From: Acidimicrobiia bacterium
GTDB lineage: Bacteria; Actinomycetota; Acidimicrobiia; Acidimicrobiales; Ilumatobacteraceae
Reading direction: 5' to 3'
Assembly: GCA_013811855.1 (NCBI GenBank)
Contig: JACCUL010000328.1
Span: 1-13,812 of the forward strand
DNA: 13,812 bases
The position numbers were made by a program, and so were the translations under genes. Below the pieces are notes generated by a model. That model saw only the letters and a program-made list of their open reading frames with translations, did no database searches and was not told where the DNA came from. Positions 12,078 to 13,812 of this stretch are shown here, in pieces. Within the stretch, counting starts at the first letter, position 1. Every line of letters starts with the position of its first letter.

Positions 12078-12752
12078 ATGTCGATGATCGCCCGGCGACC
12101 GATCACGGTGGTCGTCCTGGGTGCCGGGCTCCTGATCGGTCTGACAGCATGCGCCGACGATGACGGCGCCAGCCCGTCCGTACCCACCGTCACGATCCGG
12201 CCGTCCAGTTACGTCGTGCGCCCACCGGTCACGACGCCGAGCTCGGATCCGCCGCCGATCACGGCCAACGAAGAGGGCTTCACCGATCAGGTCCAGTACT
12301 ACATCGTGCAGTCGGGCGACTTCCCGTCCGAGATCGCCGCGAGGTACGAGGTCGACCTCGACGCGCTGCTGGCGTTCAACGACTGGGAGCTGGTCGACGG
12401 CATGGCCCAGGGCTTCCCGGGGGCCGGGACCGAGATCGGCATCCCGCCGCCGTCGAAGCTCCTCGAACCGGACGAGACCGAGGAGACCGATCCGCCTGAC
12501 ACCAGTGCGACGGACAACCCCGATCCGCCGGCCCAGACCGATCCACCCGACAGCCAGGCCGGCCGCTGCGACCCGGGCACCTACACGGTCGAGGCCAACG
12601 ACTACCCGATCGGCGTCGCCGAGACGTTGGACGTGTCGCTCGAGGCGCTCGTCCAGGCGAACGGCTGGACGCTCGATGCCGCGACCGGCTTCTACACCGG
12701 GTTCCCTTCGCCAGGCGGCACGATCATCGTTCCACCGCCCGACGACTGCTGA
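12078..12752 (+). CDS. Lipoprotein with two divergent LysM-like repeats
   Basis: A 224-residue exported lipoprotein, inferred to sit on the outer face of the cytoplasmic membrane and touch peptidoglycan. Residues 1-25 are a lipoprotein signal with lipobox LTAC (lipidated C25). A Pro/Ser/Thr spacer (26-64) leads to a first LysM-like unit at about 74-125: YYIVQSGDFPSEIAARYEV, then LDALLAFNDW and GTEIGIPPP. An acidic Pro/Asp/Thr linker (126-163) separates it from the second unit at 168-221: TYTVEANDYPIGVAETLDV, then LEALVQANGW and GTIIVPPP. Both units keep the YxV...I/VA......L..L...N.W pattern but have an extra loop ending in GFP before the last strand. C164 and C224 flank the second unit and could form a disulfide. 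ATG 12036 would extend the frame by 14 residues, but 12078 gives a cleaner signal and follows a -10-like TAGGCT. Ligand binding is not shown. Confidence 0.82.
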   Translation: MSMIARRPITVVVLGAGLLIGLTACADDDGASPSVPTVTIRPSSYVVRPPVTTPSSDPPPITANEEGFTDQVQYYIVQSGDFPSEIAARYEVDLDALLAFNDWELVDGMAQGFPGAGTEIGIPPPSKLLEPDETEETDPPDTSATDNPDPPAQTDPPDSQAGRCDPGTYTVEANDYPIGVAETLDVSLEALVQANGWTLDAATGFYTGFPSPGGTIIVPPPDDC

Positions 12753-12766
12753 TCCGGCCGCCCGGG

Positions 12767-13798
12767 TCAGTCCAAGTCGGGCCAGCGTCTGGTCGGGGGG
12801 CGGCGCCAGCCGGCGATGCCCTGGCGGCGACGTTCGGACAGTGCCCATTGGCGGCGCCAGCCGGTGTAGTCGGGGCCGGCGAGCGCCGGGTTCGTGCCGG
12901 ACGCGGCGCGCTGGCGGGCGGTCCACCAGTCGTTCGTGGCTTCGTCGGCAAGCGCGGTGACGGAGGCCTCGATGCGAGCGTTGAAGCGACGGGTGCTCTC
13001 GCCGTCGGCCGGTCGCAGCGGCGCGCCGAACACGACGCGGGTCCGCCCCGGTCGCGGCCAGCGCATGCCCTTGCCGTAGATCGAGTCGGTGCCGTCGATG
13101 AACACCGGCACCACCGGCGCGCCGGTGCGGCCGGAGACATAGGCGGCGCCGCCCTTGAAGTCCTGGCCCCACCCGTCGGGTGAGCGCCCGCCCTCGGGAT
13201 AGATGACGAGGCTCCAGCCGTCCTCGACGACCTCGCGGATCATGTCGGCCGACCTGCGCCCCGTCGATTCGCGATCGATCGGGACGGCGTTGAGCGACAG
13301 CGCGGCGAGCGTGGCCTTCCAGCGGACGTCGAAGAAGTAGTCGGCGGCCGCGGCCACGACGAGCCGGCGCCGCCACATGTACGGCACGGCCCTGACCATG
13401 AGCATCGTGTCGAGGTGGCTGTGGTGGTTGGGGGCGAAGATCACCGCCGGCGGGTTGCCGTCGTCGTCGGTCTGACGGGCCAGGTCGGCCAGACGGTCGA
13501 TGCCGAAGACCTCGGGATCGGCGAGCCGGCGGATGGCCAGGCGCATCGGGCCCTCGGCGATGACGGCCCTGGCGGCCCGGGCGCCGGGGGAGCGGGCCCA
13601 CGCCGTGTCGTAGTCGGCGCCGAGCGTCGGCGCGTCGACCGGGACCTCGACGCCCCGCGGCACGGTCGGCGCGCGGTACGGGAACCCGACGTTGCGGCCG
13701 GGCGCGGTGATCCGACCGATGGTCTGCTCCACTCGCCCAGCGGCACGGGCGGCGCGCCGCAACAGCAACCGCGAGGTGGGGCTCGTCGGCGCGCTCAC
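12767..13798 (-). CDS. PlsC-family lysophospholipid (1-acylglycerol-3-phosphate) acyltransferase
   Basis: A 343-residue acyltransferase of the PlsC/LPLAT family, which transfers an acyl chain to the free hydroxyl of a lysophospholipid or related acceptor at the cytoplasmic membrane. The catalytic HX4D motif is NHHSHLD (124-130, with H125 and D130). The second block is around VPIDRES (172-178), the third is YPEGGRS (200-206), the substrate-binding FPEGxR type, and the fourth is APVVPVFIDG (227-236). The first 120 residues and the basic Arg/Trp-rich tail beyond about 300 are extra to the core; the tail (WRRQWALSERRRQG and onward) may hold the enzyme at the membrane. The start shown is GTG 13798-13796. 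The frame stays open to the window edge, so a start further upstream is possible. It converges with the LysM lipoprotein gene, with only 14 bases between the two stops and no obvious shared terminator. The true acceptor is unknown. Confidence 0.88.
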   Translation of the reverse strand: MSAPTSPTSRLLLRRAARAAGRVEQTIGRITAPGRNVGFPYRAPTVPRGVEVPVDAPTLGADYDTAWARSPGARAARAVIAEGPMRLAIRRLADPEVFGIDRLADLARQTDDDGNPPAVIFAPNHHSHLDTMLMVRAVPYMWRRRLVVAAAADYFFDVRWKATLAALSLNAVPIDRESTGRRSADMIREVVEDGWSLVIYPEGGRSPDGWGQDFKGGAAYVSGRTGAPVVPVFIDGTDSIYGKGMRWPRPGRTRVVFGAPLRPADGESTRRFNARIEASVTALADEATNDWWTARQRAASGTNPALAGPDYTGWRRQWALSERRRQGIAGWRRPPTRRWPDLD

Positions 13799-13812
13799 TG
13801 GTGCACTCTTGC

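Noticed and set aside
12753..12766. Shared bidirectional terminator between the convergent LysM and PlsC genes
   Set aside because: Only 14 bases separate the stops and the sequence forms no more than a 4-pair CCGG stem.

Overview
The window is high-GC DNA with gene families typical of the Actinobacteria. These include an actinobacterial-style GltB with a short propeptide, a SpoIID/LytB protein with its GHGWGHG motif at the N-terminus, a LysM lipoprotein with Pro/Asp-rich spacers, and TAGNNT-type -10 elements. A free-living actinobacterium, possibly of the Acidimicrobiia, is my inference; no marker gene in the window fixes the taxon.

Left region (1-5680, all minus strand): a cell-envelope or extracellular cluster. 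In transcription order it holds a SpoIID/LytB-domain secreted protein (5680-4301), an uncharacterised Ser/Thr/Pro-linker lipoprotein with a SIWN motif (4199-2940), two GT4 glycosyltransferases (2937-1699 and 1702-530), and the N-terminal part of a secreted beta-propeller-like protein that runs off the left edge (434-1). The lipoprotein and the two glycosyltransferases are tightly packed (2-nt gap, then an ATGA overlap), so they are probably made together. The set suggests synthesis or attachment of a surface polysaccharide, but no substrate can be read from the sequence.

Central region (5681-11965, plus strand): gltB and gltD, the large and small subunits of NADPH-dependent glutamate synthase (GOGAT). 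Both are full length with all expected Fe-S cysteines and nucleotide-binding motifs. The gltB promoter region is divergent from the SpoIID gene and contains a strong 48-nt hairpin. A second hairpin of almost identical architecture (47 nt) lies just after gltD. The 95-bp gap between gltB and gltD contains 13-bp inverted repeats around a perfect 24-bp palindrome. It is bracketed by a 14-bp near-perfect direct repeat of the gltB-stop/gltD-start junction, which looks like a small palindromic element inserted between two genes that once overlapped.

Right region (12078-13812): a lipoprotein with two divergent LysM-like repeats (plus strand), converging with a PlsC-family acyltransferase (minus strand) whose start lies near the right edge.

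There is no gene-free stretch longer than 300 bases. I saw no tRNA, rRNA, CRISPR array or transposase. The most notable non-coding signals are the gltB/gltD junction element and the two matched hairpins that flank gltBD.
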